Positions 4,950 through 5,130 of a stretch of DNA of 5,130 nucleotides are shown here, piece after piece. Numbering within the stretch: position 1 is the stretch's first letter; the number at the start of each line of letters is the position of its first letter. Under the pieces are notes generated by a model that saw only the letters and a program-made list of their open reading frames with translations, had not been told where the DNA came from and searched no databases. The position numbers and the translations under genes were made by a program. The stretch comes from JAAEEP01 sp035529155 (lineage in GTDB: Archaea > Thermoplasmatota > Thermoplasmata > Methanomassiliicoccales > JAAEEP01): assembly GCA_035529155.1 (NCBI GenBank), contig DATKXF010000086.1, forward strand, positions 1 through 5,130. Reading direction: 5' to 3'.

Positions 4950-5130
4950 CTAGGTCTTCCACTTGTCTCGGTTGGCCAATCCTATTATCAGGTAAATGAC
5001 ACCGAGCGCGGTTATTCCCAACAACGCCCAAGTGACGACTACAGAGAGGACGATGCCCAGTGGAGTAAAGATAATTCCGAGGAAGTAGAAAGCCCTGTAG
5101 TCCGGTTCCACCCAACCTTTCTTTCTCTTC
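4950..5130 (-). CDS. Small membrane protein, C-terminal part (runs off the right edge)
   Basis: On the minus strand the frame from the window edge to a TAG at 4950-4952 encodes at least 59 residues with clear membrane-protein character. A basic KRKKGWVEPDYRAF is followed by two hydrophobic segments, about YFLGIIFTPLGIVLSVVV (15-32) and ALLGITALGVIYLIIGLA (35-52), joined by a short TW turn, and a polar end NRDKWKT. The positive charges before the first helix and the short link suggest a hairpin of two helices with both ends on the cytoplasmic side. No Met occurs in the visible part, so the start lies beyond 5130 unless a GTG (5109-5111) is used. I do not recognise a family. It lies 103 bases upstream of the nitroreductase gene on the same strand, so the two might be co-transcribed, although an AT-rich promoter-like stretch lies between them. 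Confidence 0.75.
   Translation of the reverse strand, partial: KRKKGWVEPDYRAFYFLGIIFTPLGIVLSVVVTWALLGITALGVIYLIIGLANRDKWKT

Noticed and set aside
4933..5115. 60-codon minus-strand frame starting with Met
   Set aside because: It is the shadow of the membrane-protein frame; its composition (H, R, G, P) is incoherent whereas the alternative frame gives two clean membrane helices.

Overview
The window looks like a slice of an archaeal chromosome, most likely a euryarchaeon of the Thermoplasmata / methanogen sphere. The lineage is inference from gene content; no rRNA or other taxonomic marker is present. Supporting signs are a GMP-synthase-type ATP pyrophosphatase encoded without a fused glutaminase, a stand-alone Lrp/AsnC ligand-binding (RAM) protein, AT-rich TATA-like boxes about 25 bases before probable transcript starts, and GGAGG / GGTGAT ribosome-binding sites. 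Base composition is moderate and fairly even.

Layout. (1) Bases 1-777, plus strand: the C-terminus of a PiT-type phosphate permease, followed with a 62-base overlap by a DUF47/PhoU-like protein. This is a phosphate-transport pair. (2) Bases 778-1183: about 400 bases with no convincing gene, but with a 14-bp perfect palindrome, a 10-bp palindrome and a long imperfect hairpin, one arm of which can also pair with a third site. It ends in a TATA-like box and a strong ribosome-binding site. (3) Bases 1184-2161: a complete GuaAb-like protein that departs from ordinary GMP synthase at several signature positions, followed by a hairpin-plus-T terminator. (4) Bases 2397-3077: a class I SAM-dependent methyltransferase of unknown substrate. 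(5) Bases 3078-3459: a second stretch of about 380 bases without a confident gene. (6) Bases 3460-3699: the 79-residue RAM-domain protein with its own promoter. (7) Bases 3764-4846, minus strand and convergent with the RAM gene: a two-part protein with an N-terminal PH-like region and a C-terminal FMN nitroreductase domain. (8) Bases 4950-5130, minus strand: the C-terminus of a small membrane protein that runs off the right edge.

The genes do not form one obvious pathway. Only permease plus DUF47 is a clear functional unit; the rest appear to be separate transcription units. No mobile element, CRISPR array, tRNA or rRNA was seen. The items most worth a second look are the PH-like/nitroreductase fusion and the divergent GuaAb-like enzyme, followed by the inverted-repeat cluster upstream of the latter.
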